Below are positions 26,456 to 35,532 of a stretch of 64,000 nt of DNA, one piece after another. Location: NCBI GenBank assembly GCA_002718995.2, contig PBGL02000007.1, forward strand, positions 1-64,000. Reading direction: 5' to 3'. Position 1 is the first letter of the stretch; each line of letters begins with the position of its first letter. The DNA comes from Methanobacteriota archaeon. Lineage in GTDB: Archaea; Thermoplasmatota; Poseidoniia; Poseidoniales; Thalassarchaeaceae. The position numbers were made by a program, and so were the translations under genes. The notes beneath the pieces are model-generated. The model was not told the origin of the DNA. It saw only the letters and a program-made list of their open reading frames with translations, and made no database searches.

Positions 26456-27397
26456 TTACTCTTCGGATAGGTCCCTTCCCCTGAGCACGGGGACTTCATT
26501 TTCTTCGAGAAAGTTGACCAATGAGGATCTTTGCCAGCCTCTGAAAGACTTCTTGTCGAGGTGAGCAAATATTTCCCCCCCTGGAAATGCCGCCCGCGTT
26601 GCTTCTATGGCAGCAGAAGCTGATTCCTTCCAGTTCCCCCCCGGGATGTTTGATCCTTCTTCCGGTTTTTCAAATCTAAGCGAGTAGTTTGCCAAAACAT
26701 GTCCCAGCCAGAAGTTCCCTGACTCGACCACGGACTTGTGCCGTGGTGCGTAGTGACCGCCTCCGAAACCAACCATGACTAAGCCACTCCCACTCCAATG
26801 CCCCTTGGGAACTCCCCCATTGAGCCCTAGGACATCACAGATCACGCTTGACCAAACTAATGCCGCGTCTTCCCTATTCCACTCTGACTTAGTCGAGCCG
26901 ATCTCGATGTAAAGAGTGGGAGTCTCGAGCTTTGGGCCATGATGAGTGGTCTCCATTGTTAAATCAAAATCATTTTCAAGACCGTTATTTCTTGCTACTT
27001 CTAGCATATTACGATACAGGGAAGCAAATCGAGGCGAGGGGGGCACGACATGCCCATTCACCCCTCCTGAGACTCCTTTCTCTCCAGCAGGGGTTCCGCC
27101 TGGAATGCCGATGGCATGAAGGGTTATTGCGGGCGTATTCGTTGAGGAAACATGCCTTGAGAGGACTAGAACTTCGTCGACCGAACTCCCTGTCTCATCC
27201 ATATGGATAATGTCAATATCATCTGCATGAATATGCAATTCATCGATCTCAAGAATCGTTACTGGCATCCTAGCATGTCGACGGACCCTACCATGTGAGA
27301 AATCCTCTGCATTTCCCCAATCCGAAGATTCAATCAGTGCACGAGCTAGGTTCATCGAGGCCTCGTCGGAGGTGGAAGTGAGGATGAGTGAGGCCAT
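26456..27397 (-). CDS. dtdA: D-aminoacyl-tRNA deacylase (DTD2 type)
   Basis: Archaeal/plant DtdA hydrolyses D-amino acids off tRNA, keeping the translation pool chirally pure. 313 residues. Signature elements: VLVLSRHVSSTNTPAITLHA near the N-terminal third, then DLTMETTHHGPKLETPTLYIEIGSTKSEW and VMVGFGGGHYAPRHKS, which carry the histidines of the active site, and LGHVLANYSLRF. Length is as expected (about 270-310). The start is the ATG at 27397 (MASLILTSTSDEASM); the frame is open to 27475, but the extra 26 residues look non-coding and run into the divergent gene's leader. It is divergent from the predicted propeller gene at 27470. Confidence 0.93.
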   Translation of the reverse strand: MASLILTSTSDEASMNLARALIESSDWGNAEDFSHGRVRRHARMPVTILEIDELHIHADDIDIIHMDETGSSVDEVLVLSRHVSSTNTPAITLHAIGIPGGTPAGEKGVSGGVNGHVVPPSPRFASLYRNMLEVARNNGLENDFDLTMETTHHGPKLETPTLYIEIGSTKSEWNREDAALVWSSVICDVLGLNGGVPKGHWSGSGLVMVGFGGGHYAPRHKSVVESGNFWLGHVLANYSLRFEKPEEGSNIPGGNWKESASAAIEATRAAFPGGEIFAHLDKKSFRGWQRSSLVNFLEENEVPVLRGRDLSEE

Positions 27398-27469
27398 GTT
27401 TTGGCAAGGCGGGCCATACTTCAATGCTTTCAGCCACACCTTGAAGCGGGATGGTGGGGACGATATGGC

Positions 27470-28378
27470 ATGCAAGAGCTAGGGTTCAACCCAACTAGGG
27501 TCGACAAGGGCGACCCAGTCTCGGTGATAATAGGGTCCATGGGGGAGATATTGAAGGTGGACCTAGAGGGGCGCGCAGTTGGAAAAATTTCGTTTCCGTT
27601 CCCAACACAACCTAGCTTTGGAGCTGTTAGTTCTGGAAGGTGGATTGGGGCTTGGGTAGATAGGGGGCTGAAGAAGGCATGCATGGGTGCCATATCACTC
27701 GAATCGGAATCAGGCGATGGAAGGGGGCGTGATTTTCTAAGAACATGGAATAATTCGGCCTCCGAGGTGCTACCTGATTCTTACCTGTGGACGAGGGACA
27801 TAGAAGGAGAGCCGATGGGGGTTTCTAGCAAGAGTGGGAAAGTAACATTCGGAGTATTGAATACTGGAATTTACATGGTCGACGAAGATGCAAGCGAAAT
27901 CTGGAGGGTTCCATACCCCCAATGGCCAGAGCTTCAAGAATTCAGCAATGTTGACTCAATTGTAGACATTGTCCACACCCCAGAGGGAATTACAATTTGG
28001 TCGGAGTCGGGAGGGATCTCACTGGTATCGGAACATGATGGGAATACTCTGATGTCCAGAACACTCAGATTGCCTGAAAGGATAATCGGAGTAAGGCATG
28101 ATGTGGAATCTGGGTGGATGATAATGATGAGTGGTCGTTATGCTGGGATGATGAAGAGTCTAGATTCGGAGCTTGAAATTTTGAAATTACCTGGACCCAT
28201 GATGGATTCCATTGGCACGAGTGGAGGGAATTGGATTTGGACTGGCTGGAGGCACGATGGGAAAGTCGAAAACGGTGCCATTGAGATTCAGGAAAGAGGA
28301 GATATTGGAATCTCCATATTGGGCGGAAAGGTGCTAACCAACAGTGGATGTTGGAGCAGTCACAGCTTTTCCGAGTAG
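27470..28378 (+). CDS. Hypothetical protein, probable beta-propeller
   Basis: 302 residues from the ATG at 27470 (MQELGFNPTRVDKGD), with GGTGGGG upstream. Not recognised by family. It has no signal peptide and no membrane helix. The sequence is a series of short beta-strands with Gly/Trp turns (SSGRWIGAWVDRGLK, SSKSGKVTFGVLNTGIYMV, TPEGITIWSESGGISLVSEHD, GNWIWTGWRHDGKVENGAI), about six or seven units of some 40 residues, typical of a WD/quinoprotein-like propeller. The likely role is a cytoplasmic binding scaffold, but nothing identifies a partner. The last 19 bases overlap the antisense S27ae gene. Confidence 0.68.
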   Translation: MQELGFNPTRVDKGDPVSVIIGSMGEILKVDLEGRAVGKISFPFPTQPSFGAVSSGRWIGAWVDRGLKKACMGAISLESESGDGRGRDFLRTWNNSASEVLPDSYLWTRDIEGEPMGVSSKSGKVTFGVLNTGIYMVDEDASEIWRVPYPQWPELQEFSNVDSIVDIVHTPEGITIWSESGGISLVSEHDGNTLMSRTLRLPERIIGVRHDVESGWMIMMSGRYAGMMKSLDSELEILKLPGPMMDSIGTSGGNWIWTGWRHDGKVENGAIEIQERGDIGISILGGKVLTNSGCWSSHSFSE

Positions 28379-28527
28379 CCGCACTTTCCACATGACATCC
28401 TGTCGCTATGGACTGCCATGAATACCCCTGGCCCGCAAGTTGGACAATGTGGGGCCCTGACTAGCTTATCCCCGTCAGTGGTATACTTGGAGTGCTTAGC
28501 ATTCTCGTTGGGCGAACCCTGCGGCAT
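28360..28527 (-). CDS. rps27ae: Small ribosomal subunit protein S27ae (eS31)
   Basis: A 55-residue gene found by reading the minus strand: ATG at 28527, TGA at 28360. The sequence has the family zinc finger CPTC (C28, C31) and CGKC (C46, C49), the lysine/tyrosine-rich start after KHSKYTTDGDK, and CGKCGYSEKL at the end. It binds the 30S head. The order rpoE' - rpoE'' - S24e - S27ae is the usual archaeal cluster. The ATG overlaps the S24e stop (TAATG), so translation is probably coupled. The 3' end overlaps the convergent gene ending at 28378 by 19 bases. Confidence 0.95.
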   Translation of the reverse strand: MPQGSPNENAKHSKYTTDGDKLVRAPHCPTCGPGVFMAVHSDRMSCGKCGYSEKL

Positions 28528-28883
28528 TATTCATCCCCCCCTTCACCTTCTTCTGGGGAGTCTTCTACGCTGGCTTCCTCTGATTCAGAGTCGTCATCGC
28601 CCCCCTGTCTGAATTTATTGTGCCTCTTGGCGATATAGTTTGGTTCTATGGAAGCGGCTTCTTCGGAGCCGTAAATTAGTGCTAGGCCAATTGTCCTAGG
28701 CATTCCAAACCTAGTACTTACATCCTTTACGAAAACTAAATCTGATTTGGATCCAGGCTCCATCTTAGTCGCTGCGGCGACCATTTCCTCGAGTTTCGGG
28801 GTCGGGGAATTTGGATGGTCCCAAACAAACCTTATCTCAACCCTGTCTAGCAATGGATTGTCTTTCCTCTCAATTACTTGCAT
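28527..28883 (-). CDS. rps24e: Small ribosomal subunit protein S24e (eS24)
   Basis: 118 residues from the ATG at 28883 (MQVIERKDNPLLDRVEIRF). The conserved core follows: WDHPNSPTPKLEEMVAAAT, then LVFVKDVSTRFGMPRTIGLA and LIYGSEEAASIEPNYIAKRH. It is a 30S subunit protein of archaea and eukaryotes. The odd part is the C-terminus: after the core (near residue 92) come about 25 mostly acidic or serine residues, including DDDSESEEASVEDSPEEGE. That tail makes it longer than typical archaeal S24e (about 100). It starts eight bases after the rpoE'' stop. Confidence 0.95.
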   Translation of the reverse strand: MQVIERKDNPLLDRVEIRFVWDHPNSPTPKLEEMVAAATKMEPGSKSDLVFVKDVSTRFGMPRTIGLALIYGSEEAASIEPNYIAKRHNKFRQGGDDDSESEEASVEDSPEEGEGGDE

Positions 28884-28891
28884 TATTACAC

Positions 28892-29095
28892 CTACCTGAT
28901 GTTGACCTTCAACGCGTAGTTTCCGGGCCTTGTGATATTGAGCCTCTTTGCGACCTCGGACCTTTCTGGGTTGAGAATTACGACGAATCCCTGCCAATCA
29001 GTTGTTACAGGGGAATTTGGGCAGAAGAGGCACTGTCCCTCCCCATCTGCAAGAATTGCATTACAGTCCCCGCACGCAAAGGGCTGCTTTGGCAT
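28892..29095 (-). CDS. spt4: RNA polymerase subunit E'' / Spt4
   Basis: 67 residues. Spt4 pairs with Spt5 (NusG) to form the elongation factor that clamps RNA polymerase on DNA. The zinc finger is complete: C8 and C11 (CGDC), C22 and C25 (CLFC). It is followed by the Spt5-contact strand (DWQGFVVILNPERSEVAKRL) and the end GNYALKVNIR. ATG at 29095; one base separates it from the rpoE' stop. Confidence 0.95.
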   Translation of the reverse strand: MPKQPFACGDCNAILADGEGQCLFCPNSPVTTDWQGFVVILNPERSEVAKRLNITRPGNYALKVNIR

Positions 29096-29096
29096 C

Positions 29097-29645
29097 CTAA
29101 TCAGTCTCCTTTAGCCAATCTGCTGCCCCGAGGCCGTCCATCTTACAATTCAGGCCTATCTTACTCGCTCTCGGGTCATTCTGATTGATGGCCTTGGATA
29201 CAACTCTGGATCGAACATGAGAACCTTCTTCGATGTGCTTTCCTGTCTGTGAACCTTCGATTCTCCTGACTCCCATATTTACCTGAATTGGTTCATCCAG
29301 GATTTGTGATTTGTGCAGTAACGCTTCAACAGGACCTATCCTAACGAAGGCACCATACTCTGAGACATCAGAAACGTATCCATCAACAACCTCATTATTC
29401 TCCATGTTGAATAGTAGTGCCTTGAACTTCACAGCCTGATAGATTGCTCCGTCCCCATGGATAATCCTACCTCTGCCCACTGGTTTGTGATCAAAAGTCA
29501 GTACGGTGTAGTTCTCATCAGAATCGAATCTGCCCTCAAATGCGTCATTTGCCAGGCTGTCAATATGGTCCTCCAAGCTGTGACCCTCTCTGATGTACTC
29601 AGCCGGGATGCGAATTGTGTCCTCTCGCTCTATTATGCTGTACAT
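29097..29645 (-). CDS. rpoE1: RNA polymerase subunit Rpo7 (E')
   Basis: 182 residues from the ATG at 29645 (MYSIIEREDTIRIPAEYI), close to the usual 185-190. Rpo7 forms the stalk with Rpo4 and helps open-complex formation and RNA exit. The N-terminal RNP-like domain (GDGAIYQAVKFKALLF) is followed by an S1/OB domain (VVDGYVSDVSEYGAFVRIGPVEALLHKSQI). In-frame codons upstream to 29759 belong to a leader of about 95 bases with strong stems (29660-29710), not to the protein. It is first in the rpoE' - spt4 - S24e - S27ae operon. Confidence 0.95.
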   Translation of the reverse strand: MYSIIEREDTIRIPAEYIREGHSLEDHIDSLANDAFEGRFDSDENYTVLTFDHKPVGRGRIIHGDGAIYQAVKFKALLFNMENNEVVDGYVSDVSEYGAFVRIGPVEALLHKSQILDEPIQVNMGVRRIEGSQTGKHIEEGSHVRSRVVSKAINQNDPRASKIGLNCKMDGLGAADWLKETD

Positions 29646-29659
29646 TTTTTCTGCCTCAG

Positions 29660-29710
29660 TGACGGACCGCTCCGGGCAGCCTGGACGGGGGGTTTCCCTC
29701 CCGTCCGTCA
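29660..29710 (-). promoter_or_regulatory. rpoE' leader with two mutually exclusive stems
   Basis: In the minus-strand transcript, one hairpin pairs bases 29697-29706 with 29683-29692 (ten GC-rich pairs with one bulged A, loop of three). A second stem pairs TGACGGAC (29703-29710) with GTCCGTCA (29660-29667). Both use 29703-29706, so only one can form. The second ends 15 bases before the ATG at 29645. This could be an attenuator or translational switch; that is inference from pairing alone. Confidence 0.45.
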
Positions 29711-29760
29711 TCGGCTTAGCCTCTGGAGGAGAAGTCCGTGCGACCCGGCGACCTGCCACT

Positions 29761-29770
29761 CCTGTATAAG
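29761..29770 (-). promoter_or_regulatory. TATA element for the rpoE' operon
   Basis: The minus strand reads CTTATACAGG. The predicted transcription start near 29740 gives a leader of about 95 bases, long for this window, containing the stems at 29660-29710. Confidence 0.5.
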
Positions 29771-29804
29771 CGCAACGGAAGGGGGAAAATTGCTGGCGGA
29801 GCTC

Positions 29805-29831
29805 AATATATGCTCAGACCGTAGGTCTGAG
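29805..29831 (+). promoter_or_regulatory. TATA element and 8-bp inverted repeat before FG-GAP surface gene
   Basis: AATATATG (29805-29812) is a TATA-like box followed at once by CTCAGACCGTAGGTCTGAG (29813-29831), perfect 8-base arms around GTA. Transcription from this box would start near 29834, so the repeat would lie between TATA and start, an operator position. If GGGAAAATTGC (about 29783-29793) is the true TATA, the repeat would instead open the RNA. Confidence 0.5.
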
Positions 29832-29884
29832 TGAGAATATGGGGCGAACGTTCAAGTGGGTTACGAAAACCAAATCTGACTCTG

Positions 29885-32800
29885 ATGACGGTAGCCGCTG
29901 ACCCAAAACCCTCTCAAAAAAAGTTCGGGGCAGCTTTTGCTGTATTGATTATGCTCGCTATGTCGCTATCGCCGTTGGCGATAATGGCAGAGGAGAAAGG
30001 GAGTCTTGAAGGAGAATCGACTAGGATACTGACTTCTGGAATTGAACCATGGACGGATGGCGGGCAGGCCTGGCCTCAGCCAGGTAGGACGCCGGACAGG
30101 GTGTCCATTCCACCCCAGCATGTGCATTCTTCGGATTCGGGTGCGGGTCTGCTCTCAATAGTTGACCCTGCGATAAACTGGGAGTTTGGTTCCGATCAAC
30201 TGGGCACTGATTCCCTCGGAACCCCAATTGCTGATTTCTCATCATCCTTGACCACTGTCCCTTCCTCTGAAGAAAGGTGCGGAGGGGACTCGCTCTACAC
30301 CATCCTCGTACAAACCGACTCTGCATCGGGCGAGAGTTACATGAAAATTATCGAGGGAGAAGACTCAGATTTGGCATGGGAAGTGAGCCTTGGAACGACA
30401 GAGATGGTCAAGGCCTCTCCCGTAATTGTGGATTTGGATGACGATGGGAAGCCCGAAGTAATAGTGGCTTATGACCAAAGTGGAACCCTGCACGTGGATG
30501 CATGGTCGCCAAGGCTATTCTGCTCGGTTACCGGATGGGACCCCAGTGCAGGCAGTTCGCAGCAGCCAGTCTGGACATGGGAAGAAGACGACTTGATGAT
30601 AAGCGGAGAGCCGACAAGCACACTGAATGGCCTTGGTGGCCATCGCCCAACGACGCAGCCTTTGCTTGCAGACTTGGATCTTGATGGTGATGCCGAACTA
30701 GTTCTGGCGGCAATTGATGAGAATAGCGGGGACCCGGTTGTTGTCGCACTTAGCCTCCCCTCGAGCGGGACACCCGCTACACTGTGGGAGAAGACTCTGG
30801 ACAAGGGGAGTCATCCATCGGATCCAGCATTTGCGCAGACGGATGAGAATACTGGCTATGTTGTTCTTACCACCACGGAACACACGAATGGCGGCATGTG
30901 GGTTTGGAGGCTTGATTCTACTTCGGGCGATTCAGGCTGGGATGGGCTTAGTTTGAGTAACGTAGACGGCGACTCCGACGTCCCTCATATCAGACTACCC
31001 GGCCCTGTAGTGGCGAATCTTGATTCTGATGAAGCCCCCGAGATTATTGTCACCATCCCAACTGATGCAGATGGGTCTAACACGATAGATGGTGCTGAAT
31101 TCAGAGGGCTAGAAATAAGCACTGGTTCTGAGATATGGTCATTTCAGGCGGAGAATGGGTACGCTGATGCGCCCCCTCTTGTTATTGATACGGACGATGA
31201 CGGTACAGTGGATAGGGTCTGTTGGGTCACTTGGTGGCAGACGGCAACAGCTAGGCACGGGGTCACGGGTTGCCATGACGTCGATGGCTCTAGTCCGGAA
31301 GAAGCATGGCACAGGGACCTTGAACAGAGCAGTGGTTCCCCTAATGACGAGATCGCAGTCTCCCCTCCCATCTGGATGGATATCGATGGTAGTGGCGAGC
31401 CTGAGCTTCTGGTGGCCTATGGGAGATCACTTTGGGCATTCGACGGGGCAGAGGGAACCGGGGCTGCCATCAATAGCGATTGGACCAATGAGTTGGAGTT
31501 GAGTCATCGGACCTGGTCGTCGCCTGCAATGGCTGACATCGATGGCGATCGGACCCTTGACATAGTCATTGGAAGTACTGTCGTATCCCTTGAGCGATGT
31601 GACGTTAGGCCGCTTCTTGATGGCGGAGGCATAGAGTTGGATCCAACTGCCCCTAGCCCGGGAGAGGAAGTTACAGTTTCTGCATTTATCGAAAACTCAG
31701 GAACTGGGCCAATAGACTCCGAATTTGATGCTGTACTCTATGCTGATGGAATAGAGATTGGAAGGAGGACATTTGCTTCTCTGGATCCTGTAGAGCCAAC
31801 TGGATCTGGTTCCTTTGACACATTCAGTGTTGAATGGTCTGGATCACTTGGGGACCATGAATTCGTACTGGAGCTGGACGGTTTTGGGAACCTAACTCAG
31901 ACTAGGACAGACAATGACATTACGAGCAAGACGGTCTCCATTGTCCCTACTTACAATGCTACATTTGAAATTCCCGCCGAGCCAATTAGAGTTTCTCCCG
32001 GGAGCAGCATTACTGCTAGTCCCACTGTAAGATCGACTGGCCGGCTCTCTGGGACATGGTCCCTCAGCGTAGATGGTTCCGAACTTCCAGACGGCTGGAC
32101 TTGGTCTGATGCCACTCCGGGGGGGATTAGCGGTATTGAGATAGGGGTAGATCAGACATGGTCCCCTGACCTTACCATATCTGCTCCATCGGAAGCTTTG
32201 GGGTCGGACTCAGGATACCTTTCAATGACGCTAACTCTTGATGAGGACTCGAACATCTCTGTTTCCGCGAACCTTCCGATTGAGGCAAACAGGACCAGGG
32301 GGCTCTCACTTAGAGGCCCCGACGGAACGGCACAGAGCAGTGGCTACGGCCTACCAGGGCAAGATGCATCATCATGGTTCATGATAGAGAATCTAGGGAA
32401 TGCCGAAGAAGGTCAGATTCTTCTCTCTTGGGACAGCACCGCTTGGGGAAATGATCTACGCCTATATGATATGGAGGGCAATGAAAGATCGGCTTTAGTT
32501 CTGGGCCCTGGAGAGGAGTTGGCCCTAATGGCAACCATGGATGTCCCTTCGGACTCCTCTGTTGGAGATTCAGTTAGCACCCCCTTGACAATGTGTGTAG
32601 GTACGGGAACGGAAGAAGAGACTTGTCAGACGATACAATTGACATTCCATTCTTCAAATGTAGTTTCAGGGAAGCACATAAGGAGTGTTCCTGCGAATGG
32701 CCTTGAATGGACGGTGATTTCCGAAATGACCCCTGATAGTGGGACTCTTACATGGTCTCTTTCTGATATGGGAATGGCGATGCCCGGATGGTCTTGGGCG

Positions 32801-35518
32801 GGGACTGGTGACCTTTCAGTTTCAGGAGATTCAATAATTATGACAGGGGCCCCGGGAGGGACTTCCTCTGGTTCGATTATTGCGAGCCTCCCTGAAGACG
32901 CGCCTCCAGCATTCCACTATTTCTCAGATACGAGTCAAGAGTCATCAGAGCACCATCTAATAATCACACTAGAGGTTTTACAGATTTTCAGAGCTAATGT
33001 GACTGTGATCTCGCCCCAGGAGCAGCCATATTTGGTTGAAGTGGAAGAGGGTTCGCTGGTGGTTCTGAGACTTGAGAATCCTGGAAATGGCTTAGACGAG
33101 TACTCCCTCAGCTACTCAGTTATCTTGGACTCCAATATTTCCAGTGACCCAGGGGTCGTTGTGCAGTTCTCGATTGGTCAAGTCGAGCTTACCCCGGGGA
33201 GCCTGACCACAATACCGGTAACAGTGACCCTCCCCGAAAGCACTCCCGCAGGAGTGCCACTTTGGATCGAGTTCACTGTATCTTCAATGGGCGACGAGGG
33301 AGTCTCGTCGTCTGACATGGTGGCCCTTGAGGCAAGGCAGGACCATAGGTGGGACATAGTCGCTAGCGTCGATTCAGTACCCATGTCCAATGGGAGTGTT
33401 TTCATCATTGACCCCGGCACGACATTCTCACTAGATGTTGGTGCGAAGAACACGGGTAATCTGGCGGACCAAATTAGTCTTGATGTGATGACCACGCTAG
33501 ATCTAGTTGATGGTGATACTTCCACTGGTTGGGAATCAACGGGCGATTCAGCAGAGGAAGTTTCTGTGAATCAGACAGTTTCACTTAGCATTGATTCAAC
33601 GGTTGCTGCTGAGTCTTGGAGTGGGTCATCTATGACCGTCACGGTTTCTGCGTCGGCCCAGGGAGAGGAGGTTTCAACATTCTCATTCACTATCGAGGCG
33701 GGTCACGTACCATCTTGGAACGCGATAGGTGACCAGGCGAATCTTGAGATAGATCCACTGGGCTCAGAGATAGAGCTCACAGTTGTACAGTCTGGGAATT
33801 CACCAACTAGGGCCTATGCATCCATGTTCATTACCGGTGAATCCGGATGGACCATAGGCGAGCCTGATGAGTTGCCCATACTTTCCCCAGGAGAAACTTC
33901 GCCACTCATCCTCAATATCACGCCCCCTCAGAACGCAGTATATGGGAAAGCGGTAGAACTTCACCTCCGTCTCAGAGAAGGTGACTCAAGCGTAGTTTCT
34001 GAGGTAGTTTTCCCACTTAGGGTAGCAGTAACTCATGATTTCACCCTTTCGGGAGAAGGGGACTGGCTAGTGAGTGATCTAGGAGGGTACCCCTTGGCTA
34101 TGATCGAGAATCTCGGTAATGCTCCTAGCACGATTTCCTTACAGGTTCTGAGTCTACCACTAGGATGGTCAGTATCGGGTAGGACTGAGGCTATCCTCGG
34201 GGTCGGCGAGGTGTCCGGTGTACCTCTTGAGTTAATGCCAAGCGAAGATTGGGACGGTAGTGTCAAGACTATTCGGATATTGGCGGAAGATTCGGCTGGA
34301 AACCAAAGAGAAATCAATCTGGATACCCGGAAGGGAGAGTTTTCATGGGCAACGTCCCCGGTCATCATCTCCACCAGCGGAGATAGTGCACTTTTGGAAA
34401 TTCATGGAACTGACCAGTCATCCAGCGTCACAGATTCTGATTCAGGAGAATTAGAGTGGAATGACCTAGGAGGTTGGGCTTGGCCTGCCTCATCTAGTGG
34501 AGTTGGAGTTATCGCAGTTTCATCTGGAGCTAATCAAGGTAGTTTGGATTATAGATCAATAGTGGTAGATCCGGCTAGTAGAAGCGCTAGTTGCTCCATC
34601 TACGGAACTGTTGGAGAAATTGTCGCTACATGTTCGATAGGCAACGGGACTGATCCTTTCGAATACACGATTATGTTAATCGATGACCTAGGGAATATGA
34701 TGCAGTCCGAATCGGGCTCGGTAGGGAGAAATTCCTCGGCATTGGTTAACCTGACCTCTGAGGAATGGGAGCCCACCCCTGGGAATAGGGAGGTATCTGT
34801 TAGATTGCTAGATTCAAGAGGAATCCTAGTGTCGTCCTACTCGCAGATTTACGAAGTGCGCCGAACGGATTGGAATGTCGGATTGGTGCAGCTAGAATTG
34901 GAAGGGCAAGGTTCGAGCCAGAAAATTGAAATCTCTACCAGAAGAGACAATTACGAACTACTTCCCTCGGGAACGCGGTGCAGTGTTTCCATTGTAGCAG
35001 GGCAGTACTCATCCGTGCACATCGTAGACATGACATCAGCAAATGCCCTTGCGCCAAAGCCATCCATAGATAGGCCGGATGTTGACGATGATATCGAAAT
35101 GATTGCCACGATAAGTTGCGATTTCCCCTGGGATCAGGATTCCGATCCTTCGGATGATGAGGCCAGAATAGTGCTATCTGGAGGCGATGACTTTGAAGGA
35201 GGAATTAGTGATTCTAGTACTGCCTTGGCCGCAGCTGCCATAGTCATAGGGACTTCGATTGCACTGTCATGGATGGTCAGTAATTACAGAGAGGGACGGG
35301 AGATGATGGAGAAGACGAGATTGGCGGTTGAGAAGAAGGCGAAGGAGAAGAAGGCCGCTGTGGAAGAGAGACTGGTTGAAAGCGAGGAAGAGGCTTCCCA
35401 ACAAACTTCAGATGAAGAAGAGCCTCAAGATGAAGCCTCCGAAGATTCAGATTCCTCTGAATTACGTCAAGATGACTCATTCGAAAGTCGTCTAAACAGA
35501 CTAATGGGTGAAAGGTAA
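29885..35518 (+). CDS. Giant surface protein: FG-GAP propeller, CARDB and NEW3-type domains
   Basis: About 1877 residues from the ATG at 29885, which gives a good signal peptide (KKFGAAFAVLIMLAMSLSPL, cleavage after IMA). Next come integrin-alpha-like FG-GAP/VCBS blades with Ca-loops such as DLDDDGKPEVIVAYD, DLDLDGDAELVLAAID, DIDGSGEPELLVAY and DIDGDRTLDIVIG. Then come a CARDB domain (SPGEEVTVSAFIENSGTGP) and repeated NEW3-type beta domains (VLRLENPGNGLDEYSLSY, VGAKNTGNLADQISLDV, AMIENLGNAPSTISLQVL). A C-terminal membrane helix (TALAAAAIVIGTSIALSWMV) is followed by a charged coiled coil (Lys/Glu-rich) and an acidic tail ending RLNRLMGER. The likely role is cell-surface binding or envelope structure. 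A longer in-frame reading to 29831 would overlap the promoter repeat. Confidence 0.87.
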   Translation: MTVAADPKPSQKKFGAAFAVLIMLAMSLSPLAIMAEEKGSLEGESTRILTSGIEPWTDGGQAWPQPGRTPDRVSIPPQHVHSSDSGAGLLSIVDPAINWEFGSDQLGTDSLGTPIADFSSSLTTVPSSEERCGGDSLYTILVQTDSASGESYMKIIEGEDSDLAWEVSLGTTEMVKASPVIVDLDDDGKPEVIVAYDQSGTLHVDAWSPRLFCSVTGWDPSAGSSQQPVWTWEEDDLMISGEPTSTLNGLGGHRPTTQPLLADLDLDGDAELVLAAIDENSGDPVVVALSLPSSGTPATLWEKTLDKGSHPSDPAFAQTDENTGYVVLTTTEHTNGGMWVWRLDSTSGDSGWDGLSLSNVDGDSDVPHIRLPGPVVANLDSDEAPEIIVTIPTDADGSNTIDGAEFRGLEISTGSEIWSFQAENGYADAPPLVIDTDDDGTVDRVCWVTWWQTATARHGVTGCHDVDGSSPEEAWHRDLEQSSGSPNDEIAVSPPIWMDIDGSGEPELLVAYGRSLWAFDGAEGTGAAINSDWTNELELSHRTWSSPAMADIDGDRTLDIVIGSTVVSLERCDVRPLLDGGGIELDPTAPSPGEEVTVSAFIENSGTGPIDSEFDAVLYADGIEIGRRTFASLDPVEPTGSGSFDTFSVEWSGSLGDHEFVLELDGFGNLTQTRTDNDITSKTVSIVPTYNATFEIPAEPIRVSPGSSITASPTVRSTGRLSGTWSLSVDGSELPDGWTWSDATPGGISGIEIGVDQTWSPDLTISAPSEALGSDSGYLSMTLTLDEDSNISVSANLPIEANRTRGLSLRGPDGTAQSSGYGLPGQDASSWFMIENLGNAEEGQILLSWDSTAWGNDLRLYDMEGNERSALVLGPGEELALMATMDVPSDSSVGDSVSTPLTMCVGTGTEEETCQTIQLTFHSSNVVSGKHIRSVPANGLEWTVISEMTPDSGTLTWSLSDMGMAMPGWSWAGTGDLSVSGDSIIMTGAPGGTSSGSIIASLPEDAPPAFHYFSDTSQESSEHHLIITLEVLQIFRANVTVISPQEQPYLVEVEEGSLVVLRLENPGNGLDEYSLSYSVILDSNISSDPGVVVQFSIGQVELTPGSLTTIPVTVTLPESTPAGVPLWIEFTVSSMGDEGVSSSDMVALEARQDHRWDIVASVDSVPMSNGSVFIIDPGTTFSLDVGAKNTGNLADQISLDVMTTLDLVDGDTSTGWESTGDSAEEVSVNQTVSLSIDSTVAAESWSGSSMTVTVSASAQGEEVSTFSFTIEAGHVPSWNAIGDQANLEIDPLGSEIELTVVQSGNSPTRAYASMFITGESGWTIGEPDELPILSPGETSPLILNITPPQNAVYGKAVELHLRLREGDSSVVSEVVFPLRVAVTHDFTLSGEGDWLVSDLGGYPLAMIENLGNAPSTISLQVLSLPLGWSVSGRTEAILGVGEVSGVPLELMPSEDWDGSVKTIRILAEDSAGNQREINLDTRKGEFSWATSPVIISTSGDSALLEIHGTDQSSSVTDSDSGELEWNDLGGWAWPASSSGVGVIAVSSGANQGSLDYRSIVVDPASRSASCSIYGTVGEIVATCSIGNGTDPFEYTIMLIDDLGNMMQSESGSVGRNSSALVNLTSEEWEPTPGNREVSVRLLDSRGILVSSYSQIYEVRRTDWNVGLVQLELEGQGSSQKIEISTRRDNYELLPSGTRCSVSIVAGQYSSVHIVDMTSANALAPKPSIDRPDVDDDIEMIATISCDFPWDQDSDPSDDEARIVLSGGDDFEGGISDSSTALAAAAIVIGTSIALSWMVSNYREGREMMEKTRLAVEKKAKEKKAAVEERLVESEEEASQQTSDEEEPQDEASEDSDSSELRQDDSFESRLNRLMGER

Positions 35519-35532
35519 TTCGAGGTCTCTCA

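Noticed and set aside
29683..29706. GC hairpin read as a terminator
   Set aside because: It lies upstream of rpoE' and within its predicted leader, with no T-run after it, so regulation is more likely.
29646..29759. 38 extra N-terminal residues for Rpo7
   Set aside because: Rpo7 normally starts at MYSI-like sequence; the extra part is Pro/Arg-rich and folds as RNA.
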